From: Desemzia sp045528445
GTDB taxonomy: Bacteria; Bacillota; Bacilli; Lactobacillales; Carnobacteriaceae
DNA: 64,000 nt
Direction: 5' to 3'
Assembly: GCF_045528445.1 (NCBI RefSeq)
Contig: NZ_JBGQQU010000002.1
Span: forward strand, 91,699 to 155,698
Positions 18,301 through 25,949 of this stretch are shown piece by piece. The notes beneath the pieces were generated by a model. The model was not told the origin of the DNA and made no database searches. It worked only from the letters and a program-made list of their open reading frames with translations. How positions within the stretch are numbered: the stretch's first letter is position 1; every line of letters starts with the position of its first letter. The translations under genes were made by a program, and so were the position numbers.

Positions 18301-18475
18301 GTTAGATGAAGATGCATTAGATCAAGCGATTGAAGCGTTGATGCAAATTGATGGCGATGGGAAATTGGTAGGAATCATCAGTCATGTCAAAGAATTAAAA
18401 GACCGAATACCGGATAAAATTCTGGTTCATGCATTAGGTACCGGAAAAAGTCAATTGTCTGCAGTACATGCTTAA
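15326..18475 (+). CDS. sbcC: SbcC ATPase subunit of the SbcCD complex
   Basis: Rad50-like SMC ATPase partnering SbcD. In the 1049-residue protein the N-terminal Walker A AGKTGSGKT is at about 33-41, followed by long coiled coils rich in Glu, Gln and Lys (about 190-500 and 545-880). The zinc hook CPVC (Cys523, Cys526) lies midway, and the C-terminal head has signature LSGGES (about 952) and Walker B FIDEGFGSLDED (about 987-998). All elements needed for a working ATPase are present. It starts directly at the sbcD stop, with AAGGAGGAGG just upstream. Confidence 0.97.
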   Translation: MRPQSLTLKAFGPYMDETIDFSNFYGNNIFLIAGKTGSGKTTLFDGICFALFGKTNGSNREPKEMRSTFANAKEITSVSFTFHAQNKLYEIVRSPAQTLLKLKGEGTRDVPAKASIRVFSEDGTELQQVSKISEVDALIEEVVQLTCDQFRQIVMIPQGEFRRFLNADSGDKENILRKLFGTGIYRQFSEKLKEKKKGMHVKLLEKEKELESALSRAHWLDEKPVSDLTGFAGMKVEIEQLKEDQQNRTTILAALDSAIADLMKKTTEANNFLIEQQTIQQLLTEKADMTAALADLNKEQLRITELHHTIKSFEEAKTFEPLLFQLKENRQTLAVAEQKHTAALDELRTAQENVEKAAQQKEHLEEEKAQQEQRKEQLIRLTHLKQSIETYTTSEQQNKEQEIVVQQLQAKFKKLTSDQEELIYEKDKLNQVLEALKEQKSHLYVLKDELQRVGKAQSMLQEVLQFDTQKNHLRTELGEKTARKNEVAVMLEAAVKQYKAVKSDWAKVQIQKLAEELIEGEPCPVCGSTEHPLHSVNSENPTQSAVELEMSLEEKEKHVTTHQAEIEVLSQQIDQLEVSEKELTQSLDQKLVYWQEQASHLSLKQKELHEQKTELMELIRDLNEQIGAIDIQLASQASHEEKKMHFEHEIAEIQEKLTLGETNLQLEWNRWSELKGKLKQLSQEIPEEYLDTERYAAEVEAVTKAINNWDKRYEEAGKNHTTAEKIQEQVRYTLRSISETISLEQEKQQVLTKQLTQTLEESSFTAVEEVEKQLANSSYISDWRNEINHFEKTYYNVQHNLELNTQKLEGKPLPKLKEAKEQYDLLSERKTQKAEEKAVLLDHFAQNESVLKTSQSILDAHQKNMDLYLEIATLSDVANGDSGNSKLGFERYVLSYFLEEVLMLANQRLQKLSNNRYLFDLNREDGSYKNRTGLEINIYDDHAGGIRNVGTLSGGESFTAALSLALSLSDVVQRQSGGVQIEAIFIDEGFGSLDEDALDQAIEALMQIDGDGKLVGIISHVKELKDRIPDKILVHALGTGKSQLSAVHA

Positions 18476-18619
18476 CTGAACCAGTTAAACAACAAATCAA
18501 ATACATTACTGTTTCTTTTTTTGAAAAGATAACGTAAAATAGATAGATGGAGAATTTTGTTCGATAATTATTGGAAGAACAATTTTTTTGGAAAAACGGC
18601 TAGAAAGTAGGTTGGTTTC

Positions 18620-21600
18620 GTGAAGTGGAGTATACCTGAACGATTGATTGAAGTAGGAAGAAATTTGGTGGATGAAAAACGAGTTCTTTCTGTAAATGCT
18701 TCAATCGAAGAAAAAATGTGGACAGCTGATGTGTTGGACGATGATCGTTACCATGTGGAATTAGACGGAACAACGCGAGAACAAGATTTTTGCGAATGCG
18801 ATTATTGGAAAAATCATGGATACTGTAAACACACGGTTGCAGTTGAATTAGAATTGAAAGATCGTCAAATCAGCAGAATTATGACACTTGAAAATGCTGA
18901 AAAGGTTGCGAAAAATTCTCTCAACCCTGGAAAAGAGCTGACAGTATTATTTTCAAGACAATTTTTAGACGATACAACCAGTTTGTATGCTGCGGAGAAA
19001 AAAGAAAGTCAACCTTTTAAGCTGGAATTTAGAATAGAGCATAAACCAGAAAGCACGGCATTAGTGCGCCATTCTGGAGAAGTATTAGTGGTCAGTTTGC
19101 GAGCTGGTACAGATAAATTATATGTCATTAAAGATACACAAGCTTTTTTAACAGCTTTTATGAACAAAGACAAATTTGAATATAAAGCTAATCAATGGGT
19201 GGATTTCAAAACGGTTGAATTGGAAGCTGCTGATGAAAAAGTAATGAATGAATTGTACGCAGAAATGGAGTCTCAATTTTTTGTTCGAGGAAATTATACA
19301 GAGGCTAAATCAATTTTTAATAATAAGCGTTATTTTGTATTAACACCTTCTTTTACAAGAAGATTTATAGAACAATACCAAGAAACGACTAATATGCAAT
19401 TTGATATCAAGGGAGCACATTACTCTCGGATCACTTTTGTCGAAGGACAGATTCCCTATCAATTTGAATTGAATGATCATGAAGGCAATATCTCTTTAAG
19501 TATTGATGACAATACAGATGTTTACTTGAAAGATTACCATTGGTACATTGTTCAAGATACGATTTACGATCCGACTCGTGAACAAGTAAAAGCCATCCAA
19601 CCTTTGCAGTCTTTCTTACAAAGGCATGAAGGAGACGGTATTGAGATCCAGCAAGAAGACATGCCGGACTTTACAGCTTATGTTTTGCCAATGCTTTCTA
19701 AGTTAGCACCGGTGCACATGTCTGAAGAAGTGGAAAACACCTTTATTCATGAACCTTTGAAGACGTGTATTTACTTCACCTATGAAAATGAGGAACTGCA
19801 TGCAGTAGTAGAATTTAACTACCGCCATATGGTGCTGTCTACTGATCCGAACGAAAACCAATTGCCTGAAGAAAAAGTTCAAGTCATTCGAGACAGTAAA
19901 AAAGAAATTCAAACCTTAAATTTATTGAATGAATTAGGCTATAAACGTCAAGAAAAAGACTACACTAAACGCTTAGTACAAGATGAAAAATTCTATGAAT
20001 TCTTTACTAAGGAGATTCCTTTGCTGGAAGAATCAGCAGAAGTTTACATCAACGATAGTTTAGACAGCATCTTCTTGGATCAAATAGATCCGGATACAAA
20101 CGTAGACATCCAACAAGAGGGCGGTTTATTAGATATCCGATTTGACATTAAAGGCATCAGTAAAGATGAAGTCAATCAAGTATTGCAAAGTTTAATGGAC
20201 AGAAAAAGTTTCCATAAATTGGAAAATGGGAAATTGCTGTCATTGGAATCAGACGAACTTCAACATATCAGCCGGGTTCTAAATGAACTGCGGAGTTCTA
20301 AAGATTTCCAAAACGGAGGGGTGACTATCCCAAGTTACCGAGGATTGGAACTATCTCATCTTCTAGAAAAAGAAGACGATGTTCAACCCGTCTTGTCGAA
20401 AAAATTCCAGCAAATGGTCCAAGATCTAAATCAGCCTCAGTCTATTGAGGCCGAACTCCCCGAACAGTTAAATGGAGAATTAAGATCATACCAAACAACT
20501 GGATTTAAATGGCTCAAGATGTTGTCGAAATATGGTTTCGGCGGGATTTTAGCAGATGACATGGGGCTAGGGAAAACGCTCCAAGTCATTACCTACATCC
20601 AGTCTGAAATTGAGCAGGGCGAAAAGAATCCGTTTCTGATTATTGCTCCTGCATCTTTAACGTACAACTGGTTCCACGAATTGAAAAAATTTGCTCCAAG
20701 TATTAGAGCGGCTGTTGTCACAGGAAGCATTGAAGAACGAGAACATCAAATTCAAGACGTTGAAAACAATGATGTCCTCATTACTTCTTACCAAAGTTTC
20801 CGTCAAGATGTTGAGCTGTACAAAAAACAATCCTTTAGTACATTAGTGATGGATGAATCTCAAATGGTGAAAAACTACCATACCAAGACTTCTCAAGCTT
20901 TAAGAAGTCTTTCGGTACCTAGAAAATTCGCCTTAAGCGGGACGCCGATTGAGAACAAGATCGAAGAATTATGGGCGATCTTTCAATTGATTATGCCAGG
21001 ATTTTTCCCATCTATTAAAAAATTCAAGGGAATGTCCAATGAAAAAATCGCTAAAATGATCCAGCCTTTTGTACTAAGAAGGGTCAAAAAAGATGTATTG
21101 AAAGAATTGCCGGAAAAAATCGAGACCAACATGTTCAGTACGCTGACTAAAGAGCAGAAAACAGTTTACTTAGCGTACTTGCAACAAATTCAACAAACGG
21201 TGCAGGGGATGAGCGGAGATGATTTCAAAAAGAATCGTATCGCTATTTTGGCTTCACTCACTCGCTTGCGCCAAATTTGCTGTGATCCACGATTATTCAT
21301 AGATGATTATGAAGGGGAATCTGGTAAACTGCTGCAATTAAAAGAGATTGTTTCAAACGCGTTGGAGAATAATAAACGTATTCTGATTTTCTCTCAATTT
21401 ACTTCGATGTTGGATATCATTGAAGCTGAATTGGCTAAAGAAAACATTTCCAGCTTCTATTTGAGCGGAAAAACAAAACCTGTTGAACGGATCAATATGG
21501 TCAATCAGTTCAACGACGGTGAAAAATCGATCTTTTTGATTTCGTTGAAAGCTGGAGGAACCGGTTTGAATTTAACTGGCGCCGACACAGTCATCTTATA

Positions 21601-21856
21601 TGATCTCTGGTGGAACCCAGCTGTAGAAGAACAGGCTGCCGGCAGAGCTCACCGGATTGGCCAAAAGAACGTCGTAGAAGTATGGCGCTTGATTGCGGAA
21701 GGAACAATCGAAGAAAAGATCAATGCTTTGCAACAAGAAAAGAAATCCTTGTTTGATCAAGTCATTACAGAAGATCACGGGGACAGACGTTCAGCAAATC
21801 AATTGACTGAACAAGATATACGAGAAATCCTCAGCGTTGGAATGGAGTCTCTGTAA
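18620..21856 (+). CDS. SNF2-family DEAD/DEAH-type helicase with SWIM zinc finger
   Basis: Swi2/Snf2 ATPase of the RapA/YwqA-like bacterial group, 1078 residues, likely acting on DNA or transcription complexes; its role in Firmicutes is poorly defined. An N-terminal SWIM zinc finger has Cys58-x-Cys60...Cys69-x-His71; a long middle region (about 90-590) of the SNF2-associated bacterial type follows. The two-lobed motor is at about 610-1060, with motif I DDMGLGKT (646-653), motif II DESQ (745-748, usually DEAQ or DEAH), motif III SGTPIENK and motif VI GRAHRIGQ (about 1007-1014). GTG start at 18620. It stands alone between sbcC and the rpsB promoter, closed by a perfect terminator. Confidence 0.93.
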   Translation: MKWSIPERLIEVGRNLVDEKRVLSVNASIEEKMWTADVLDDDRYHVELDGTTREQDFCECDYWKNHGYCKHTVAVELELKDRQISRIMTLENAEKVAKNSLNPGKELTVLFSRQFLDDTTSLYAAEKKESQPFKLEFRIEHKPESTALVRHSGEVLVVSLRAGTDKLYVIKDTQAFLTAFMNKDKFEYKANQWVDFKTVELEAADEKVMNELYAEMESQFFVRGNYTEAKSIFNNKRYFVLTPSFTRRFIEQYQETTNMQFDIKGAHYSRITFVEGQIPYQFELNDHEGNISLSIDDNTDVYLKDYHWYIVQDTIYDPTREQVKAIQPLQSFLQRHEGDGIEIQQEDMPDFTAYVLPMLSKLAPVHMSEEVENTFIHEPLKTCIYFTYENEELHAVVEFNYRHMVLSTDPNENQLPEEKVQVIRDSKKEIQTLNLLNELGYKRQEKDYTKRLVQDEKFYEFFTKEIPLLEESAEVYINDSLDSIFLDQIDPDTNVDIQQEGGLLDIRFDIKGISKDEVNQVLQSLMDRKSFHKLENGKLLSLESDELQHISRVLNELRSSKDFQNGGVTIPSYRGLELSHLLEKEDDVQPVLSKKFQQMVQDLNQPQSIEAELPEQLNGELRSYQTTGFKWLKMLSKYGFGGILADDMGLGKTLQVITYIQSEIEQGEKNPFLIIAPASLTYNWFHELKKFAPSIRAAVVTGSIEEREHQIQDVENNDVLITSYQSFRQDVELYKKQSFSTLVMDESQMVKNYHTKTSQALRSLSVPRKFALSGTPIENKIEELWAIFQLIMPGFFPSIKKFKGMSNEKIAKMIQPFVLRRVKKDVLKELPEKIETNMFSTLTKEQKTVYLAYLQQIQQTVQGMSGDDFKKNRIAILASLTRLRQICCDPRLFIDDYEGESGKLLQLKEIVSNALENNKRILIFSQFTSMLDIIEAELAKENISSFYLSGKTKPVERINMVNQFNDGEKSIFLISLKAGGTGLNLTGADTVILYDLWWNPAVEEQAAGRAHRIGQKNVVEVWRLIAEGTIEEKINALQQEKKSLFDQVITEDHGDRRSANQLTEQDIREILSVGMESL

Positions 21857-21860
21857 ACAT

Positions 21861-21902
21861 AAAATTCAACAACACATTACATTCGATGTGTTGTTGAATT
21901 TT
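21861..21902 (+). terminator. Terminator after the SNF2 gene
   Basis: AAAATTCAACAACACAT pairs perfectly with ATGTGTTGTTGAATTTT around an 8-base loop, then T-rich sequence. Confidence 0.85.
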
Positions 21903-21905
21903 TTC

Positions 21906-21934
21906 TTGCATTATACAGAGATTGATCGTATAAT
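21906..21934 (+). promoter_or_regulatory. rpsB promoter
   Basis: TTGCAT (21906-21911), 17-base spacer, perfect TATAAT (21929-21934). The start point would be near 21941, giving a leader of about 130 bases before rpsB. Confidence 0.75.
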
Positions 21935-21940
21935 ATAAGA

Positions 21941-22069
21941 CGGTGCTAAAAGCATCAACTATATCACACCTCAAAGGATGTATCGGAAGGTGCTTAAGTT
22001 TACTTAAGTTTCCCTGCAGTTGATTTTGAGGGAGGGATAAATACAAAAACCAAATGGAGGAACACAATC
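21941..22069 (+). promoter_or_regulatory. Structured rpsB leader RNA
   Basis: The untranslated leader contains GGTGC/GCATC (about 21942-21956), a CTTAAG-TTTA-CTTAAG hairpin (about 21993-22008) and CACACCT opposite GGAAGGTG. Ribosomal protein operons are commonly autoregulated through such leaders by the encoded protein, here S2. That role is an inference; no match to a named leader family can be confirmed by eye. Confidence 0.5.
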
Positions 22070-22858
22070 ATGGCAGTAATTTCTATGAAACAATTGCTAG
22101 AAGCAGGAGTTCATTTTGGACACCAAACACGTCGTTGGAACCCAAAAATGAAAAAATACATCTTTACAGAAAGAAACGGTATCTACATCATTGACTTGCA
22201 AAAAACAGTTAAATTAGCAGATACAGCTTACAAATATGTAAGAGATGTAGCAGAAAATGGCGGGATCGCTCTTTTCGTTGGAACTAAAAAACAAGCACAA
22301 GAATCTATTAAAGAAGAAGCTCAACGTTCTGGTCAATTTTTCGTTAACCACCGTTGGTTAGGCGGAACTTTAACTAACTGGGATACTATCCAAAAACGTA
22401 TCAAACGTTTGAAAGATATTGATAAAATGGAAGCAGACGGAACTTTTGAATTACTTCCTAAAAAAGAAGTGGGTATCTTAATCAAAGAACGTGACCGATT
22501 AGAAAAATTCTTAGGCGGAATCAAAGATATGCCTAGAATTCCAGACGTTATGTTCGTAGTTGACCCTCGTAAAGAACGTATCGCAATTCAAGAAGCTCAC
22601 AAATTGAACATTCCTATCGTAGCTATGGTTGATACTAACTGTGATCCAGATGAAATCGATGTAATCATTCCATCTAACGATGATGCTATTCGTGCAGTTA
22701 AATTAATCACTTCAAAAATGGCTGACGCTATGATCGAAGGAAACCAAGGCGAAGACGAAGTTGTTGAAGAAACTTTCACAGCTGAAGCTCCAGAATCAAC
22801 TGAAACTGCTTCTATCGAAGAAATCGTAGAAGTTGTTGAAGGCGACAACGCTGAATAA
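22070..22858 (+). CDS. rpsB: 30S ribosomal protein S2
   Basis: Small-subunit protein S2, 262 residues, bound at the platform near the mRNA exit path. The opening VISMKQLLEAGVHFGHQTRR WNPKMKKYIF is canonical, as are the VGTKKQAQE and RWLGGTLTNW segments. The C-terminus carries a long acidic tail (about 225-262, rich in Glu, Val, Ala) typical of Firmicutes. TGGAGGAAC precedes the ATG. It leads the rpsB-tsf unit, with a terminator-like hairpin before tsf that would lower the EF-Ts to S2 ratio. Confidence 0.99.
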   Translation: MAVISMKQLLEAGVHFGHQTRRWNPKMKKYIFTERNGIYIIDLQKTVKLADTAYKYVRDVAENGGIALFVGTKKQAQESIKEEAQRSGQFFVNHRWLGGTLTNWDTIQKRIKRLKDIDKMEADGTFELLPKKEVGILIKERDRLEKFLGGIKDMPRIPDVMFVVDPRKERIAIQEAHKLNIPIVAMVDTNCDPDEIDVIIPSNDDAIRAVKLITSKMADAMIEGNQGEDEVVEETFTAEAPESTETASIEEIVEVVEGDNAE

Positions 22859-22874
22859 TCAATAAACCTTATAA

Positions 22875-22958
22875 AAGCTGTCTCGATAAAAGTGAGAAGT
22901 GAATAGCGACTTTTTACAAAGCGGCGTCATTTCCTTTTTTTGAGACAGTTTTTTTTAC
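22875..22958 (+). terminator. Intergenic attenuator between rpsB and tsf
   Basis: AAGCTGTCTC pairs with GAGACAGTTT and is followed by a run of eight T; inside it GAAGTGA pairs with TCATTTC. No separate tsf promoter is obvious, so partial read-through to tsf is likely. Confidence 0.65.
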
Positions 22959-23014
22959 AATACACCTCAAAAAAATTAAAATAGAGACAAACAGCATTTA
23001 GGAGGACGAATAAA

Positions 23015-23896
23015 ATGGCAAAAGTAACAGCTGCTTTAGTTAAAGAATTACGTGATATGACGGGTGTTGGAATGATGGATGCTAAAAAAGCATTGGTAGC
23101 CGTTGATGGAGACATGGACGCTGCAGTAGATCACCTAAGAGAAAACGGTATGGCAAAAGCTGCTAAAAAAGCAGACCGTGTTGCTGCTGAAGGGTTAACT
23201 GGTGTTTACACTGATGGCAATATTGCTGCCTTAACAGAAATCAATTCAGAAACTGACTTTGTTTCTAAAAACGAAAAATTCCAAAACTTAGTACGTGATA
23301 TTACAGAAGTCATCGCTAACGGAAATCCAACATCATTAGAAGATGCAAACAAATTAACTGCCGGTGAAGGTACAATTGAATCAGAAATTATTTCTGCTAC
23401 AACGACTATCGGTGAAAAAATCAGCTTGCGTCGTTTTGTACGATTTGAAAAAGCGGACAACGAAGTATTCGGTTCATACTTGCACATGGGCGGACGTATC
23501 GGTGTATTAGTACAATTAGAAGGTACGGATAAAGAAGAAGTAGCGCGTGACATTGCTATGCACATCGCAGCTATCAACCCACTATACACGACTCGTGAAG
23601 AAGTACCAGCTGAAAAAATCGATCATGAAACAAAAGTGTTGACTGAACAAGCTTTAAATGAAGGCAAACCAGCTAACATTGTTGAAAAAATGATCAAAGG
23701 CCGTTTAAGCAAATGGTTGTCAGAAATCAGTTTAGTAGACCAACCATTCGTTAAAGACCCAGATCAAACTGTTGGGGACTACTTGAAAGCTAATGGCGCT
23801 TCTGTAAAAGGATTTGCTCGCTTTGAAGTTGGAGAAGGAATCGAAAAACGTCAAGAAAACTTTGCAGACGAAGTAATGAGTCAAGTTAAAAAATAA
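23015..23896 (+). CDS. tsf: Elongation factor Ts
   Basis: Guanine nucleotide exchange factor for EF-Tu, 293 residues. The N-terminal UBA-like domain begins AKVTAALVKELRDMTGVGMM, with the conserved DAKKAL; the core contains the EF-Tu contact TDFVSKNEKF (about 80-89) and the MHIAAINPLY motif. An AGGAGGACG site precedes the ATG. It follows rpsB by 156 bases and is closed by a terminator at 23906-23937, so pyrH downstream uses its own promoter. Confidence 0.99.
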   Translation: MAKVTAALVKELRDMTGVGMMDAKKALVAVDGDMDAAVDHLRENGMAKAAKKADRVAAEGLTGVYTDGNIAALTEINSETDFVSKNEKFQNLVRDITEVIANGNPTSLEDANKLTAGEGTIESEIISATTTIGEKISLRRFVRFEKADNEVFGSYLHMGGRIGVLVQLEGTDKEEVARDIAMHIAAINPLYTTREEVPAEKIDHETKVLTEQALNEGKPANIVEKMIKGRLSKWLSEISLVDQPFVKDPDQTVGDYLKANGASVKGFARFEVGEGIEKRQENFADEVMSQVKK

Positions 23897-23905
23897 AACA
23901 TTTTT

Positions 23906-23937
23906 ATAGAGAGGAGTACTATTATCCTCTCTATTTT
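23906..23937 (+). terminator. Terminator after tsf
   Basis: TAGAGAGGA pairs with TCCTCTCTA around a 9-base loop, then five T. Confidence 0.85.
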
Positions 23938-24010
23938 TGTATGGTTTTGTCTGTACAATAGCCAAGAACTAAAAAAAAGCTGCTTAAAAGTGAGAACCAT
24001 ATACGGTATG

Positions 24011-24019
24011 TGGTATAAT
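24011..24019 (+). promoter_or_regulatory. pyrH promoter (extended -10)
   Basis: TGGTATAAT is a perfect extended -10, about 66 bases before the pyrH start. A second weaker candidate, TGCTAAAAT, lies at about 24043-24051 within a GCATA/TATGC palindrome. Confidence 0.55.
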
Positions 24020-24084
24020 CAGGATGAAGTTTTGCATAGAGTATGCTAAAATATGAGAGTAAATAGCCAATGGAGGTAATGAAT

Positions 24085-24816
24085 GTGAAGAAGGAACCAA
24101 AGTATAAGAGAATTGTACTTAAACTGAGCGGTGAAGCATTGGCTGGAGATTCTGGGTTTGGAATAAAACCGCCAACTATCCAAGAAATTTGTAAAGAAAT
24201 CCAAGAAGTTCACGATTTAGGCATTGAAATTGCTATCGTGGTCGGTGGCGGAAATATCTGGCGTGGAAAAATCGGGGAAGAAATGGGCATGGAACGCGCA
24301 CAAGCAGACTATATGGGTATGCTTGCAACGGTGATGAATGCTTTAGCTTTACAAGATTGCTTGGAAAATGAAGGAGTCCCAACCAGAGTTCAAACTTCAA
24401 TTGAAATGCGTCAAATCGCGGAACCTTATATCCGCAGAAAAGCCATGCGTCATCTAGAAAAAGGCCGAGTGGTCATTTTCGCTGGTGGTACAGGAAATCC
24501 ATATTTTTCAACGGATACTACTTCAGCATTACGTGCTGCGGAAATTGAAGCAGATGTTATTTTGATGGCTAAAAATAATGTTGATGGTGTGTATTCAGCT
24601 GATCCAAAATTGGATAAAGAAGCCGTTAAATTTGATGAGTTGACTCACTTAGATATTATCAATAAAGGATTACAAGTTATGGATACAACAGCCAGCTCAC
24701 TAAGTATGGATAACGATATTCCTTTAGTGGTGTTTAATTTGAACGAAACAGGAAATATTAAACGAGTAGTTCTAGGAGAAGTGATTGGAACTACTGTTAG
24801 GGGGAAAGTACAATGA
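24085..24816 (+). CDS. pyrH: UMP kinase
   Basis: Hexameric amino-acid-kinase-fold enzyme converting UMP to UDP, 243 residues. Seen: KYKRIVLKLSGEALAG at the start, the GGGNIWRG nucleotide loop (about 53-60), and DTTSALRAAEI with the VDGVYSADPK segment (about 171-180). GTG 24085 is favoured because GGAGG (24072-24076) is 8 bases upstream; the ATGs at 24070 and 24079 overlap or abut the Shine-Dalgarno. The stop overlaps the frr ATG by 4 bases (ATGA), coupling the two. Confidence 0.96.
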   Translation: MKKEPKYKRIVLKLSGEALAGDSGFGIKPPTIQEICKEIQEVHDLGIEIAIVVGGGNIWRGKIGEEMGMERAQADYMGMLATVMNALALQDCLENEGVPTRVQTSIEMRQIAEPYIRRKAMRHLEKGRVVIFAGGTGNPYFSTDTTSALRAAEIEADVILMAKNNVDGVYSADPKLDKEAVKFDELTHLDIINKGLQVMDTTASSLSMDNDIPLVVFNLNETGNIKRVVLGEVIGTTVRGKVQ

Positions 24817-25370
24817 GTGAACAATTATTGAAAGAGACAAGAGAAAGAATGACGAAAACTGAGCAATCGTTGCAACGTGAATTGGGTGCGATCCGTGCTG
24901 GACGCGCTAATCCAAGTTTATTGGACCGTATTCAAGTTGAATACTACGGCATACCAACACCGTTGAACCAATTAGCTCAAATCAATGTTCCAGAGCCTCG
25001 CGTTTTAATGATTACACCGTTTGACAAGTCTTCTATCAAAGATGTTGAACGTGCCATCATGCAGAGCGATATCGGCATCAGCCCATCAACCGATGGAAAC
25101 GTGATTCGTCTGGTAGTGCCTCAATTAACTACTGAACGTCGTAAGGAATTAGCTAAACAAGTAGGTAAAGAAGCTGAAAATGCTAAAATTTCTGTACGCA
25201 ACATCCGCCGTGATGCTATGGACGATTTGAAAAAAGCTGAAAAAAATGGTGACATCACTCTTGATGATCAACACTATTTTGAAGGCGAAGTTCAAAAGAT
25301 AACAGACAACAGTGTAATCGAGTTAGATAAAATAGCAGCTGAAAAAGAAAAAGAACTCATCGAAGGGTAA
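24813..25370 (+). CDS. frr: Ribosome recycling factor
   Basis: Splits post-termination ribosomes together with EF-G. At 185 residues it has exactly the family length: a three-helix bundle domain (1-30 and 105-185) and domain II between. Conserved RAGRANPSLLDRIQVEYYG (about 29-47), INVPEPRVLMI and PFDKSSIKDVE are present. It overlaps pyrH by ATGA and is closed by a terminator shared with a small minus-strand gene. Confidence 0.99.
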   Translation: MSEQLLKETRERMTKTEQSLQRELGAIRAGRANPSLLDRIQVEYYGIPTPLNQLAQINVPEPRVLMITPFDKSSIKDVERAIMQSDIGISPSTDGNVIRLVVPQLTTERRKELAKQVGKEAENAKISVRNIRRDAMDDLKKAEKNGDITLDDQHYFEGEVQKITDNSVIELDKIAAEKEKELIEG

Positions 25371-25390
25371 TTCTTCTTTTAAAACCAATG

Positions 25391-25443
25391 CAAAAAGCAG
25401 CATGCCTCTTTCACCAAACCGGTATAGAGAAATGCTGCTTTTG
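25391..25443. terminator. Bidirectional terminator between frr and the 43-codon minus-strand gene
   Basis: AAAAGCAGCAT pairs with ATGCTGCTTTTG around a loop of about 27 bases; it serves frr and, from the other side, the small gene ending at 25445. Confidence 0.75.
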
Positions 25444-25444
25444 T

Positions 25445-25576
25445 TTAGTTAAAATCTAAAAAGCTTGCTTTTTTAGGTTCTTTCTTAGTGTCATCGCCTA
25501 AAATCAATGAAGTTACTTTTGCTGCAACGGCTGAAAGGATCAATCCTACAATAAATTGCACAATTTTTCTCTTCAT
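25445..25576 (-). CDS. Small single-helix membrane protein (43 aa)
   Basis: An uncharacterised microprotein. The sequence is a basic start MKRK, a hydrophobic helix of about 20 residues (QFIVGLILSAVAAKVTSLIL), then a charged tail (GDDTKKEPKKASFLDFN). By the positive-inside rule the N-terminus should be cytoplasmic (inference). AAGGGGG lies 7-8 bases before the ATG, and an extended -10 TGTTATACT is about 50 bases upstream on the minus strand, with a shared terminator right after the stop. Promoter, ribosome-binding site, frame and terminator all fitting together make it a credible gene. I recognise no family. Confidence 0.65.
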   Translation of the reverse strand: MKRKIVQFIVGLILSAVAAKVTSLILGDDTKKEPKKASFLDFN

Positions 25577-25949
25577 AAAATAGCCCCCTTAGTTTTTAAA
25601 ACTATTTATTGCTACATACAGTATAACACTCGAACAAAATAGAATCGAAACATATACTCAGAGCCTGAAGTGAGGCGTTTAGCTCACGCGGCTACGAAAG
25701 AGCATGAAGTAAATCATTTACAACAGAAGATAAGGCGGCCAGACGTTTAGACTATAGACATGGTAGCTGCCTTATATAACGCGTGTACAGGCTACGACTC
25801 TTTTTTTAGAAAAAACGTTCAAAATAGCCAAAATACACCTTCTTTCTTTTGGCAAAATGTTATTTTTTCTTTAAACTCATAGGATTTTAAACAATGATTT
25901 GCTACAATAGGAAGAGGAAAGTTTGTTAGTGAAGGGCGGTCAAATCGCA
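25577..25949. other. frr-uppS gap with candidate structured RNA
   Basis: Contains the minus-strand promoter of the 43-residue gene, the multi-helix element at 25660-25807 described separately, and the uppS promoter region: extended -10 TGCTACAAT, 25900-25908. No tRNA, T-box or protein gene is visible. Confidence 0.5.
25660..25807 (+). ncRNA. Candidate structured RNA between frr and uppS
   Basis: Nested complementary segments can be read directly. AGCCTG (25662-25667) pairs with CAGGCT (25788-25793), CACGCG (25685-25690) with CGCGTG (25780-25785), and ATAAGGCGGC (25730-25739) with GCTGCCTTAT (25766-25775). A GTAAA/TTTAC hairpin sits at 25709-25721. The element ends at CGACTC and seven T. It looks richer in G and C than its surroundings. 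A possible -10 TATACT is at 25653-25658. The strand is inferred from the T tract. It could instead be a repeat element or a decayed mobile sequence; I cannot match it to a named RNA family. Confidence 0.4.

Noticed and set aside
23206..23589. 127-codon minus-strand frame inside tsf
   Set aside because: Antisense to a conserved gene with strong codon bias; no promoter, ribosome-binding site or recognisable protein.
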